Assembly (NCBI GenBank): GCA_020060625.1
Contig: JAGUZU010000115.1
Span: 1 to 64,000, forward strand
Source of the DNA: Anaerolineales bacterium
GTDB lineage: Bacteria; Chloroflexota; Anaerolineae; Anaerolineales; Villigracilaceae
DNA: 64,000 nucleotides
Direction of reading: 5' to 3'
The notes beneath the pieces were generated by a model. That model had not been told where the DNA came from. It ran no database searches and saw only the letters and a program-made list of their open reading frames with translations. This document shows positions 21,370-29,932 of this stretch, one piece after another (position 1 is the stretch's first letter; the number at the start of each line of letters is the position of its first letter). A program made the translations under genes and the position numbers.

Positions 21370-23082
21370 ATGAAGACCGACAACACCCGACCAACAACCC
21401 TGCACGATCAACTGCTGGCGCTCAGCGTCGAAGCGGGAAGAATTCGCGCCGAGTTGGAATCGAGCACATTAAAACTCCCCAAAGAGACCGCGAACAATCT
21501 GCGCTACCTGCAATCCACGTTGGAACAGATCGGCGAAAAGATCGAACTATTCCAAAAGGAACACAGCAACATGCTCGCGCTCGCCGAAGTTGGGCAGGTG
21601 ATCAACTCCTCGCTCGAACTCGATGAAGTTCTCCGCATTGTGATGGATAATATTGTCCGTCTCACGAAGGCGGAACGCGGCTTTCTCATGCTCCGCAACG
21701 AGCAGGGCGAAATGATCACCCGCATCGCGCGCAACTGGGAAATGGAGTCCATCAACTCGTCGGAGAAGAACGTCAGCCGCACCATCGTCCAGCGTGTGAT
21801 CGATTCGGGCGAATCCATCGTCACCACCAACGCCCAGGAAGACCAGCGGTTTGTCGGTCAGGAAAGTATCGTAGCGTTCAACCTGCGATCCATCCTGTGT
21901 GTCCCGCTCAAGGTGAAGAACGAACTCATCGGCGTCATCTATGCGGATAACCGCATCCGCGCCGGCATTTTCGCGGAAAGCGAACGAGACCTGCTCGAAG
22001 CGTTCGCAAACCAGGCGGCGGTTGCCATTGACAACGCCCGCCTGTTCTCCTCGCTGAAACAAACACTCGAAGAAGTGACCGCGCTCAAAAACCTGATGGA
22101 TAACGTCTTCGCCTCCATCGCCAGCGGCGTGATTACGGCGGATGTGCAGGACCAGATCACGCTTGCCAACAAAGCAGCGGAAACCATCCTCGGCGCTTCG
22201 ACGCAGGAGATCATCGGTCACCGCCTGAACGAAGCGCTCGCCTCCGCCGCCATCGAACTCGAACCATATCTGACGGAGATCCGCAAATCCGACAAACCCA
22301 TCGTTGACTTCGAGATCAACCACAACCTGCCAAAGCGCGGATGGGTGAACTGGCGGTTGATCCTCTCCCCGCTCAAGGATGGGGCGCAGAAAACCCAGGG
22401 CGTGGCAATCGTTTTGGACGACCTGACAGAACGAAAGAAGTTGGAGGCGCAGAGACGTCTCTTCGAGCGGATGGTCTCCCCTGCCGTCATCGAACAACTC
22501 GACCCGAACAGCCTGCAACTCGGCGGCAAACGCACGGAGATCACCGCCTTGTTCGCCGACATCCGCGGTTTCACGACCTACAGCGAGAGTATGCCGCCGG
22601 AGAAATTAGTGAGCATTCTCAATCGGTATCTTGCCGCCATGGCGGAAGCCGTGCTGGCGCAGGAAGGCACGATTGACAAGTTCATGGGCGACGCCATCAT
22701 GGCGTGGTTCAATGCGCCTGTGCCGCAAAAGGACCATACGCTGCGGGCGGTAAAAACCGCGCTTGCCATCCGCGACTCGGTGGAGAATTTATACAAGGAA
22801 CTTCCAAAAGACTCGCATCTAGCCTTCGGCGTGGGCATCCACTGCGGCGACGCCGTGCTGGGGTTGATCGGCACGGAACGCAGGCTGGAATACACCGCCA
22901 TCAGCGACACCGTGAACACTGCCAAGCGCATCCAGGAAAATTCGGCGATGAATCAAATCCTCATCAGCCGCGAAGCGTACGAACGCGTGGAAAAACAAGT
23001 GAAGGCAAAACCACACGCCAATATGAACGTCAAAGGGAAGACCCAGCCGATTGAAGTCTATGAAGTGCTGGGGCTGAAGTGA
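21370..23082 (+). CDS. GAF-PAS class III adenylate/guanylate cyclase
   Basis: GAF region (VPLKVKNELIGVIYADNR), PAS region, cyclase ALFADIRGFTTYSESMPPEKLVSILNRYL...GDAIMAWFNAP. Confidence 0.92.
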   Translation: MKTDNTRPTTLHDQLLALSVEAGRIRAELESSTLKLPKETANNLRYLQSTLEQIGEKIELFQKEHSNMLALAEVGQVINSSLELDEVLRIVMDNIVRLTKAERGFLMLRNEQGEMITRIARNWEMESINSSEKNVSRTIVQRVIDSGESIVTTNAQEDQRFVGQESIVAFNLRSILCVPLKVKNELIGVIYADNRIRAGIFAESERDLLEAFANQAAVAIDNARLFSSLKQTLEEVTALKNLMDNVFASIASGVITADVQDQITLANKAAETILGASTQEIIGHRLNEALASAAIELEPYLTEIRKSDKPIVDFEINHNLPKRGWVNWRLILSPLKDGAQKTQGVAIVLDDLTERKKLEAQRRLFERMVSPAVIEQLDPNSLQLGGKRTEITALFADIRGFTTYSESMPPEKLVSILNRYLAAMAEAVLAQEGTIDKFMGDAIMAWFNAPVPQKDHTLRAVKTALAIRDSVENLYKELPKDSHLAFGVGIHCGDAVLGLIGTERRLEYTAISDTVNTAKRIQENSAMNQILISREAYERVEKQVKAKPHANMNVKGKTQPIEVYEVLGLK

Positions 23083-23147
23083 AGGAATAGGGAAAATTCT
23101 CGAAACAATGAGTTTTGAGAACTCTTTTTGTTTTCCCGCTGCATACC

Positions 23148-23266
23148 AACCGCTAATCGCTAATCGCCAACCGCTAACCGCCAACCGCTAACCGCCAACC
23201 GCTAACCGCTAACCGCTAACCGCCAACCGCCAACCGCTAATTGCTAATCGCTATCCGCCACTCGCT
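23148..23266. repeat. 17-copy 7-bp tandem array (AACCGCT/AACCGCC)
   Basis: AACCGCT AATCGCT AATCGCC AACCGCT AACCGCC ... ATCCGCC ACTCGCT, continuous in phase, reaching into the 3' end of the peptidase ORF. Confidence 0.92.
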
Positions 23267-24360
23267 CTCTCCACAAACCGCGCCACACTTTCCATCCCCT
23301 TCGTCACCGGTTCAACATCAACATATTCGTCCATCGTGTGCGCGCCGCCGCCGGTGGTGATTCCCATGACAACCGCCGGAATGTTTTGGCTCAACGGCAC
23401 GTTCGCATCGGTGGAGCCGGACGTAAGAAACGCAGGCAAGCCCTGTTCCCGCAAACACGATACTGCCAGCTGCACAAGCGGATGTTTCGCCGAGATCTCC
23501 CCTGCGGGTCGTTCGCCGATCACTTCCGCCACGATCTTTACCTCGCGGCGGCTTGTGTGGATCAGTGTATCCTCCACCTGATGCGCCAACTTTGTCAGTA
23601 TGGCGGGGTCTTCCGAACGCAGATCCAGCTCGCACTTCGCCTCGGACGCCAGCACATTAACCCCGGTCCCGCCGTGAATCGTGCCGACATTCATCGTCGT
23701 GCGCGGCTCGCGCGGCAGGCGTATCGAGGTCAACTGCGTCACCAGCGAAGCCAGCTCATGCACCGCCGAAGGCTGACCATAATCCGACCATGAATGTCCG
23801 CCCGCCGTTTTCGCCGTGATGCGATACCGCTTCACGCCAATTGCGCGATGATAAACATGCCCAAGCGCAAGCCCCTCCAAAACAAGATACCCGATCACCT
23901 CTCCGCCAAATCGTTCCACCACGCCGCGCATTCCGCGCAGGTCGCCCAACCCCTCCTCGCCCACATTCGCCACAAACCAGACATCATGACCCAACTTCAC
24001 GCCCCTTTCGTGAAATGACTGGATGATTCCGAACAACGCCGCAACGCCGATGGAATTATCGCCGATGCCCGGCGCATAAATTCGATCCGCCTCTTTCCTA
24101 ATCTGAAGGCTGACACTCGGCGGAAACACAGTATCCAAATGAGCCGACACGACCAACGCCTTCGCCTTTTTCTGTTTCCCCGGCAGTCTCGCATAGACGT
24201 TCCCAAGCGAATCCATCGAAACATCTTTCAGTTTCTCTTTTTCAAAAAGGTTTCGCACAAATTCGGCGCGCGCGCCTTCCGAAAAAGTCGGAGCGGGAAT
24301 CTGCTGGATTTGCATGGCAAGGTCAATGAGGCGGGATGTGAGGTTCATGAGTGAGTCCAT
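23251..24360 (-). CDS. M20-family metallopeptidase (PepT-like)
   Basis: VVSAHLDTVFPP, APGIGDNSIGVAAL, VANVGEEGLGDLRG, SGSTDANVPLSQNIPAVVMGITTGGGAHTMDE. Confidence 0.88.
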   Translation of the reverse strand: MDSLMNLTSRLIDLAMQIQQIPAPTFSEGARAEFVRNLFEKEKLKDVSMDSLGNVYARLPGKQKKAKALVVSAHLDTVFPPSVSLQIRKEADRIYAPGIGDNSIGVAALFGIIQSFHERGVKLGHDVWFVANVGEEGLGDLRGMRGVVERFGGEVIGYLVLEGLALGHVYHRAIGVKRYRITAKTAGGHSWSDYGQPSAVHELASLVTQLTSIRLPREPRTTMNVGTIHGGTGVNVLASEAKCELDLRSEDPAILTKLAHQVEDTLIHTSRREVKIVAEVIGERPAGEISAKHPLVQLAVSCLREQGLPAFLTSGSTDANVPLSQNIPAVVMGITTGGGAHTMDEYVDVEPVTKGMESVARFVERASGG

Positions 24361-24398
24361 TCGTGATGCGTGATGCGAAAACTCCTGCGTAAAGATGA

Positions 24399-25409
24399 CT
24401 ACACGATCCTTGCCATTTCCTGCAAAGCGTGCAAACGGGCTTCGGCAAGCCCAGGCATCACATCCAACGGGTAGAAAGGTCCGCTCCCCTCTATTTTAAG
24501 CGAGGCAGATATGCTTCCATGCAGTACCGCCAGAAGAGGATCGTTCGTCCTTTGAATACCGGCGATAAATCCCCCGCCAAACGCATCTCCTGCGCCGGTG
24601 GGGTCTGCCAGCCGCGAAGGATAGGCGGGGACTTCGTACCGACGATTGTTGACCACATCATACAGGATTTGCCCAAGTCCGCCGCGTTTGATGACAATGA
24701 TTTTTGGTCCATACTCACTGACCCTGCCTGCCATCTCCCACAGGTCATTGGTCTCGCCCCAGAAAAGCGCGCGTATCTCCTCTTCGGACGGCAGGAACGC
24801 AGTCACGCCTTGCAGGACGACTCGCAGGTCCCGCCAAAAAGTTGGATTCATGTAACTCGGAGCAGGGTCCAGGCTGACAGTCTGGTTTGAGCCGCTTCCA
24901 AAGAGGTTGACCATCTGGCTCTGGCTGGTAAAGTCAAAGGGGCAGATGTGAATAAAGCGGGCATTTCGAAAATCCTTTGGAACATCCAAAGCGGCGGGGG
25001 AGGCGGCATTTTGCATGCGTTTTTTTTGGGGGGCTTCATCGGGATGTTGATATCCAAGCAACGATTTTGGGAAGGGAAGTCCGCGGCGCGCAAAATGGGA
25101 AACCGCGCTGGAGTGACTGCGCTCATTGGTTTCGGTGTATGCAATGAAGTTCCGCATGTCCATGCCCTGCGATTCCTGCAAAACATGAATGCCGCGTATG
25201 TCAAAACCGCGCATTCCAAGATCGTCCAGCCACTCGCGCGGATATTCGTTGTTCGCGCGGGAAATCAAACCGATGGAGGAATCCCATACGGCAAGTCCGC
25301 CCGCGGCATACAACAGATTGCCGCCCGGCGAATCCAACAATGGACTGCCCGAGGGCGGCAGAAGAAAATCACGGGTAAGTTTGCCTGCAATAGCAAAGGT
25401 GGGATTCAT
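24399..25409 (-). CDS. PfkB-family carbohydrate kinase
   Basis: C-terminal DPTGAGDAFGGGFIAGI; N-terminal gly-rich YAAGGLAVW. Confidence 0.88.
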   Translation of the reverse strand: MNPTFAIAGKLTRDFLLPPSGSPLLDSPGGNLLYAAGGLAVWDSSIGLISRANNEYPREWLDDLGMRGFDIRGIHVLQESQGMDMRNFIAYTETNERSHSSAVSHFARRGLPFPKSLLGYQHPDEAPQKKRMQNAASPAALDVPKDFRNARFIHICPFDFTSQSQMVNLFGSGSNQTVSLDPAPSYMNPTFWRDLRVVLQGVTAFLPSEEEIRALFWGETNDLWEMAGRVSEYGPKIIVIKRGGLGQILYDVVNNRRYEVPAYPSRLADPTGAGDAFGGGFIAGIQRTNDPLLAVLHGSISASLKIEGSGPFYPLDVMPGLAEARLHALQEMARIV

Positions 25410-25410
25410 T

Positions 25411-25438
25411 CGATTTACAATTTACGATTGGTTTACGA
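25411..25438. repeat. Short 7-bp-period array
   Basis: CGATTTA CAATTTA CGATTGG TTTACGA between a start codon and the next stop codon. Confidence 0.5.
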
Positions 25439-25981
25439 TGCACGCATCCACGCGGGTTTCTTTGCCGCCACTTTCTTGAACGTGGGGCAGTCCTTTTGAT
25501 GAGCGCCAGGCAAATACCCCGTGGACATGAGAAATTCGTTCACGATCTCGCCGCCGGTGAAAACGAAGGTTTTTCGAAACAACTTCGTCCACTCCTCTTT
25601 CGTAAGCGGGTGATTCTTATCGAGCCAGTTTTTAAATGAGCCGTGTTCTTTTTTTAGTTCGAGAATCTTCTGCGCGTTGACAATCGCCGCGTTGACCTTC
25701 AAGCGGTTACGGATAATGCCCGCGTCCGCCAGCAAACGGGTGCGGTCTTTTTCGGTATATTCGGCGATTTTTTCGATCTTGAAACCATGATAGGCTTTAC
25801 GAAAGTTGCCGGCTTTTTTCAGGATGGTGATCCACGAAAGCCCCGCCTGGTTGATCTCAAGGATGAGGCGCTCGAAGAGTTCATCGTCCCTGTCGAGCGG
25901 AAATCCGTACTGCGTGTCATGATAGTTTTTATTGAATGTATCTTCAGGATTGTTGTTGCAGTAATCACAGTAGGTGGTCAT
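25433..25981 (-). CDS. tag: DNA-3-methyladenine glycosylase I
   Basis: YHDTQYGFPLDRDDELFERLILEINQAGLSWITILKK; ADAGIIRNRLKVNAAIVNAQ. Confidence 0.93.
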   Translation of the reverse strand: MTTYCDYCNNNPEDTFNKNYHDTQYGFPLDRDDELFERLILEINQAGLSWITILKKAGNFRKAYHGFKIEKIAEYTEKDRTRLLADAGIIRNRLKVNAAIVNAQKILELKKEHGSFKNWLDKNHPLTKEEWTKLFRKTFVFTGGEIVNEFLMSTGYLPGAHQKDCPTFKKVAAKKPAWMRAS

Positions 25982-26376
25982 GTGCCGTAAACCTCGAATT
26001 TCAACTCGGGTGCCAGAACAAGCGCAAGCCGTTTATCGCGTGTGAGGACGGCGAGTCCCGTAATTTTACCGGTGGCGGAAATCAAAGCATCCATCCAGCC
26101 AAGCCCGGAATCGGCATACTTCTGCATCCACGCGCCTGCCAGACGGGCGATATCCGAGTCGAGCGGGATGGGAACGAACCGTTCCATCAACGATTCATGC
26201 CGTTCCAATTCCTCCGGGCGCAATCCGCGCCACAATTCCGCCTCGGTAATGACGGACACATACGGCAGAAGCGACCCATCGAGGATCGCTTCAAAATGCG
26301 GTTTGACAAAGTCCCTGCCGCGATAAATGTCGATTAATGCGTTCGTATCGAACAGAAATTCGGTCTGCCTAGCCAT
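25978..26376 (-). CDS. PIN-domain toxin (VapC-like)
   Basis: FLFDTNALIDIYRG, ITEAELWRGL, GWMDALISATGKITGLAVLTRDKRL; overlaps the upstream antitoxin. Confidence 0.85.
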   Translation of the reverse strand: MARQTEFLFDTNALIDIYRGRDFVKPHFEAILDGSLLPYVSVITEAELWRGLRPEELERHESLMERFVPIPLDSDIARLAGAWMQKYADSGLGWMDALISATGKITGLAVLTRDKRLALVLAPELKFEVYGT

Positions 26377-26677
26377 TCTTCCAATCGCTCTCCCATCTCG
26401 CGCGGCACTCGCCAACCCAATCCTCCGTGATGTCGGCGCGCTCCATCCACATACCAAAGACATTGCGGACCATTGCCGCCTTCGCCGGGGATAACCTGAC
26501 GCGCTTCGTGCGTTCGTATTCGCGCACGCTCAGGATGACTGCGACGGATTTCCCGTCGCGTTCCACATAGATGGGACCGCCTGATTTGGCGACCTCGCGC
26601 AGAACGCGCCCAAAACGGTTCTTTACCTCGGTGGCGGGAAGATATTTAACAGGCATGACATCCTTCCTTTTAGCCAA
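26369..26677 (-). CDS. Phd/YefM-type antitoxin
   Basis: YLPATEVKNRFGRVLREVAKSGGPIYVERDGKSVAVILSVREYE. Confidence 0.83.
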   Translation of the reverse strand: MAKRKDVMPVKYLPATEVKNRFGRVLREVAKSGGPIYVERDGKSVAVILSVREYERTKRVRLSPAKAAMVRNVFGMWMERADITEDWVGECRARWESDWKNG

Positions 26678-26749
26678 CTAAAATGGCTAATTGAATTCTA
26701 CCATTCTTGTATGAAAAATCAAGGCGGCAACGGGCGCGAGTATCTTCTG

Positions 26750-27292
26750 CTACTTAAAAATGGAGGCTTGTTTTTCCACATCGTCGAAATGCAATTGGTC
26801 GTGATAAATGCCGATTCGCAGGACAACGATCAAGTTGCACCATCCAAATAAAGGATCAAAGAGATACAGGTTGCCCAGCACATCTTCATCCCTGCCTTCG
26901 TAGAATTGACGAATGCGGGCATGCAGTTCGCGCAATTCCGATTTGAGCTGCGCCAGCGGAACGGGCTTGCGGGTGTTGAAGCGCGGAGTCCACAAGAAGC
27001 CAACCCACTGCGGAAATTTCGGGTCGCGGTACAAGTCTTCGATTTCGGTGACGTACGGGCGGTTGCGGCGTAAACGTCCGTACCAGCCAAACCAGTTCCA
27101 AAGTTTCGTGACCGCCGGAAGAAAGGACGCCATCAGCAGGTAGTTGTGGTCGAGGATTTCGCCGATGCTCCACTCCTTTGGAGCGGGTCGCTGCCAGAGT
27201 TGATCGTCAGTCAATCCATCCAACAAGGAGAAAATGGATTCACGCTGGGAGTCCATGAGATCAAGGTAATTTGCAACGATTTCGTTCACCAT
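26750..27292 (-). CDS. DinB-family protein
   Basis: MDSQRESIFSLLDGLTDDQLWQRPAPKEWSIGEILDHNYL; C-terminal YHDQLHFDDVEKQ. Confidence 0.75.
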   Translation of the reverse strand: MVNEIVANYLDLMDSQRESIFSLLDGLTDDQLWQRPAPKEWSIGEILDHNYLLMASFLPAVTKLWNWFGWYGRLRRNRPYVTEIEDLYRDPKFPQWVGFLWTPRFNTRKPVPLAQLKSELRELHARIRQFYEGRDEDVLGNLYLFDPLFGWCNLIVVLRIGIYHDQLHFDDVEKQASIFK

Positions 27293-28399
27293 CTACCCCA
27301 CCACCCGCATCTCCCTCGGCATATCGGAGAGACTTTCCGCGCCGTCTTCGGTAATGACCATATTATCCTCGACCCGCGCCCCGTTACGTCCGTTTAGATA
27401 AATGCCGGGTTCCACGGTAAACGTCATGCCGGGTTCAAGCAGTTGCGTGTTGTCGCCGCGAATGTATGGACCTTCGTGGCTTTCCATGCCAATGCCATGA
27501 CCCGTGCGATGGGTAAAGTATTTTCCATAACCGGTTTTCTCGATCACACCCCGCGCGGCTTTATCCACCTCCGCGCAGGAAACACCCGGCTTGGCGGCGG
27601 CGCGACCTGCCGCGTTCGAATCCTGGACGATCTGGTGAATCTTTTTACACTCGTCGTCCACTTCACCCACTGCAAACGTGCGAGTCAAATCCGAGATGTA
27701 GCCGTCATACGCTGCGCCCCAATCCACCACGAGCAGGTCGCCAGCCTGAAGTTTTCGTTCGCCCGGCGTTGCGTGCGGGTTCGCGGAATTCGGTCCCGCG
27801 CAAATGATCGGCGCAAACGGGATATCCGCTTCGGAGCCGTGATGGAACAACTGCACCATCAACTCGGATGCCAGCTCGCGCTCGGTCATTCCGATCTTAA
27901 TCTGCGGGATGACCGCCTCCAGCGCGGACTGCGCGATCTGCACGGCTTTCCGCATCGCATCCAACTCGACCGAATCCTTTTTGAGACGCAATTCCGCAAG
28001 CACATCGCTCGCATCGGGGAAGTCCGCTTCGGGCGCGCCCGCCTTGACGTGACGGAATTCCATCAACCGCAGTTGACGCGGCTCGACTCCAATGCGCTTC
28101 GCACCCAGACCGAGAGCCTGCGCCGCCTTCCGAAAAGCCTGATCCCACTCTGACGGTTTTTCGCCATAGGCAATCGGCTGAACTTTATACGGGAATAAAT
28201 CCACTTTGGGAAGTTCAAGTTCGGGCAAAACGAGGACGGGGTCTTTATCGGGCATGATGAACAAAACAACGGGGCGCTCCATCAAATGGAAGTTCAGCCC
28301 GCTGAGATACTTCAGCGTGGGACCCGGATTCAGAATAACAGCATCCAGGTTCGAGGTCCGCATTGAGGCGGTGAGTTTGTCCAAACGGGATTTAATCAC
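27293..28399 (-). CDS. Xaa-Pro peptidase family (M24)
   Basis: LLVVDWGAAYDGYISDLTRTFAVG, HRTGHGIGMESHEGPYI, EPGMTFTVEPGIY. GTG start proposed; the upstream ORF extension overlaps the neighbouring SDR gene. Confidence 0.92.
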   Translation of the reverse strand: MIKSRLDKLTASMRTSNLDAVILNPGPTLKYLSGLNFHLMERPVVLFIMPDKDPVLVLPELELPKVDLFPYKVQPIAYGEKPSEWDQAFRKAAQALGLGAKRIGVEPRQLRLMEFRHVKAGAPEADFPDASDVLAELRLKKDSVELDAMRKAVQIAQSALEAVIPQIKIGMTERELASELMVQLFHHGSEADIPFAPIICAGPNSANPHATPGERKLQAGDLLVVDWGAAYDGYISDLTRTFAVGEVDDECKKIHQIVQDSNAAGRAAAKPGVSCAEVDKAARGVIEKTGYGKYFTHRTGHGIGMESHEGPYIRGDNTQLLEPGMTFTVEPGIYLNGRNGARVEDNMVITEDGAESLSDMPREMRVVG

Positions 28400-28409
28400 G
28401 AGAGGTCTC

Positions 28410-29231
28410 CTAATCCAATTTATGTTTGATCTTCGAGAAGAGATATAAAATCCAATCCACAATAACGGGGAAGAGCGTGTCGAATGTGGTGATGATGCGA
28501 AACCACCAGGGAATGACCAGACTGCGGCGCGGGCGTTTGGCGACGTCCACGATGCGGCGGGCAACGTATTCGGAGGTCATGCGCAGTTTGAATTTATGGC
28601 GAAAGGAACCGTAGGCTTTGTTCCTGCCGATGTGCTGGCCGAACTCTGTAGTGGCAGGGCCCGGGTAGATTCCGCTGACCTTGATTCCGAACGGCGCGAC
28701 TTCGCGGCGAAGCGCGTCGGTGAAGGCGCGCGCGCCGAATTTGCTGGCGGAATAACTGGTGATAAGCGGCGGCGAGATCAACCCCGCAACGGAAATCATG
28801 TTTATGATGTGACCCTCGCGGCGCTGAATCATGTGCGGGAGCGCCCTGCGGGTAACCTGCATCGTGCCGATCAAGTTGACGCGAATGAGCAGGTCAATAT
28901 CGCGTTCGGCGGAATGCTCCTCGAACCATGCCACCCTGCCAATGCCGGCATTGTTGAAAAGAATGTCTATCTGCCCATACAAATCCAACGCGGATTTGAC
29001 CATGTTGTCGATGTCGTCGGGGTTGACGATGTCCATCGGGACGGCGATGGCTTCGCCGCCTTCATCCTGAATGCGGTCTGCAAGCGTTTGCAGACGGTCA
29101 ATGCGGCGGGCGGCAAGCACAAGTTTGCAGCCTTCGGCGGCAAAAAACCAGGCGGCGTCCTCGCCAAAACCGGAGGATGCGCCGGTGATGAGGACAACTT
29201 TGTTTTCGAGAGGGATGGGAGAAAAAATCAT
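28410..29231 (-). CDS. Short-chain dehydrogenase/reductase
   Basis: VVLITGASSGFGEDAA, LFNNAGIG, YSASKFGARAF. Confidence 0.93.
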   Translation of the reverse strand: MIFSPIPLENKVVLITGASSGFGEDAAWFFAAEGCKLVLAARRIDRLQTLADRIQDEGGEAIAVPMDIVNPDDIDNMVKSALDLYGQIDILFNNAGIGRVAWFEEHSAERDIDLLIRVNLIGTMQVTRRALPHMIQRREGHIINMISVAGLISPPLITSYSASKFGARAFTDALRREVAPFGIKVSGIYPGPATTEFGQHIGRNKAYGSFRHKFKLRMTSEYVARRIVDVAKRPRRSLVIPWWFRIITTFDTLFPVIVDWILYLFSKIKHKLD

Positions 29232-29243
29232 GGCGAGGCAATT

Positions 29244-29299
29244 GTAAAACGAAAAACGCAAAACGCAGCATGACAATTGCGTTTTGCGTTTCGACGCCT
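29244..29299. repeat. 7-bp-period hairpin array
   Basis: GTAAAAC GAAAAAC GCAAAAC GCAGCAT GACAATT GCGTTTT GCGTTTC GACGCCT. Confidence 0.75.
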
Positions 29300-29313
29300 C
29301 GCTCGATACTATT

Positions 29314-29685
29314 TCAGGAAAAAATTGACAAACTGGAAATGAAACGAAAATCCTTGACGTTCAAGGTATACAGTGGAATATCGTATCGAATGGCAGTCGC
29401 TGCTATCAGGGCATCTGGTATGGTCAATCAGTGACTTAGCGTATATTGCTCGACCAATTCCAGATATAAATTCGAAATCTCGTCATCAATGGGTAATTGT
29501 TGAAACAGGGAGATGTGCTCTTTTAATTTCCGAAGTTCCCGCTTATCGTGAGCGCCATATAATAACTCACCCGCCGTCACAACACTGATTGCAAGGCCGG
29601 ACACACCAACCTTAACGAACGTTTCAACAACATCCGCGCGTCCTTTATAGAACTCAATCAGCACATTTGTGTCACAAAGGATCAT
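29314..29685 (-). pseudogene. VapC-like PIN toxin with an in-frame TGA
   Basis: ORF ends at TGA (29428-29430) after LVEQYTLSH; the same frame continues LTIPDALIAATAIRYDIPLYTLNVKDFRFI, the expected PIN C-terminus. Confidence 0.8.
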
Positions 29686-29906
29686 GCACGCCCAGGCCAG
29701 GCTGACTGTCGAATCTTATCAAGCGTAATATCCCGCTTTGCCCATATCCCCGCCATGGCAAAGAAGTCGGCATTTTTTGCTTTTGAAGAAACAGAGGGGC
29801 GAAAACTTGCAATCGTGACTTTGTCAACGTAATCAAGGGATTTCAGAAAATCCCTTAGCAATCGCGCCTTGCGCCTGTCACTGACTCGAATGGTTATTCT
29901 TTCCAT
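29682..29906 (-). CDS. Putative antitoxin partner of the interrupted vapC
   Basis: 74-aa ORF overlapping the PIN start by 4 bp; MERITIRVSDRRKARLLRDFLKSL. Confidence 0.6.
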   Translation of the reverse strand: MERITIRVSDRRKARLLRDFLKSLDYVDKVTIASFRPSVSSKAKNADFFAMAGIWAKRDITLDKIRQSAWPGRA

Positions 29907-29932
29907 GCTTTGCCTCAGCGCAATTATATCAG

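Noticed and set aside
21547-22518. 323-aa minus-strand ORF opposite the adenylate cyclase
   Set aside because: Shadow ORF; the sense strand has clear GAF and cyclase motifs.
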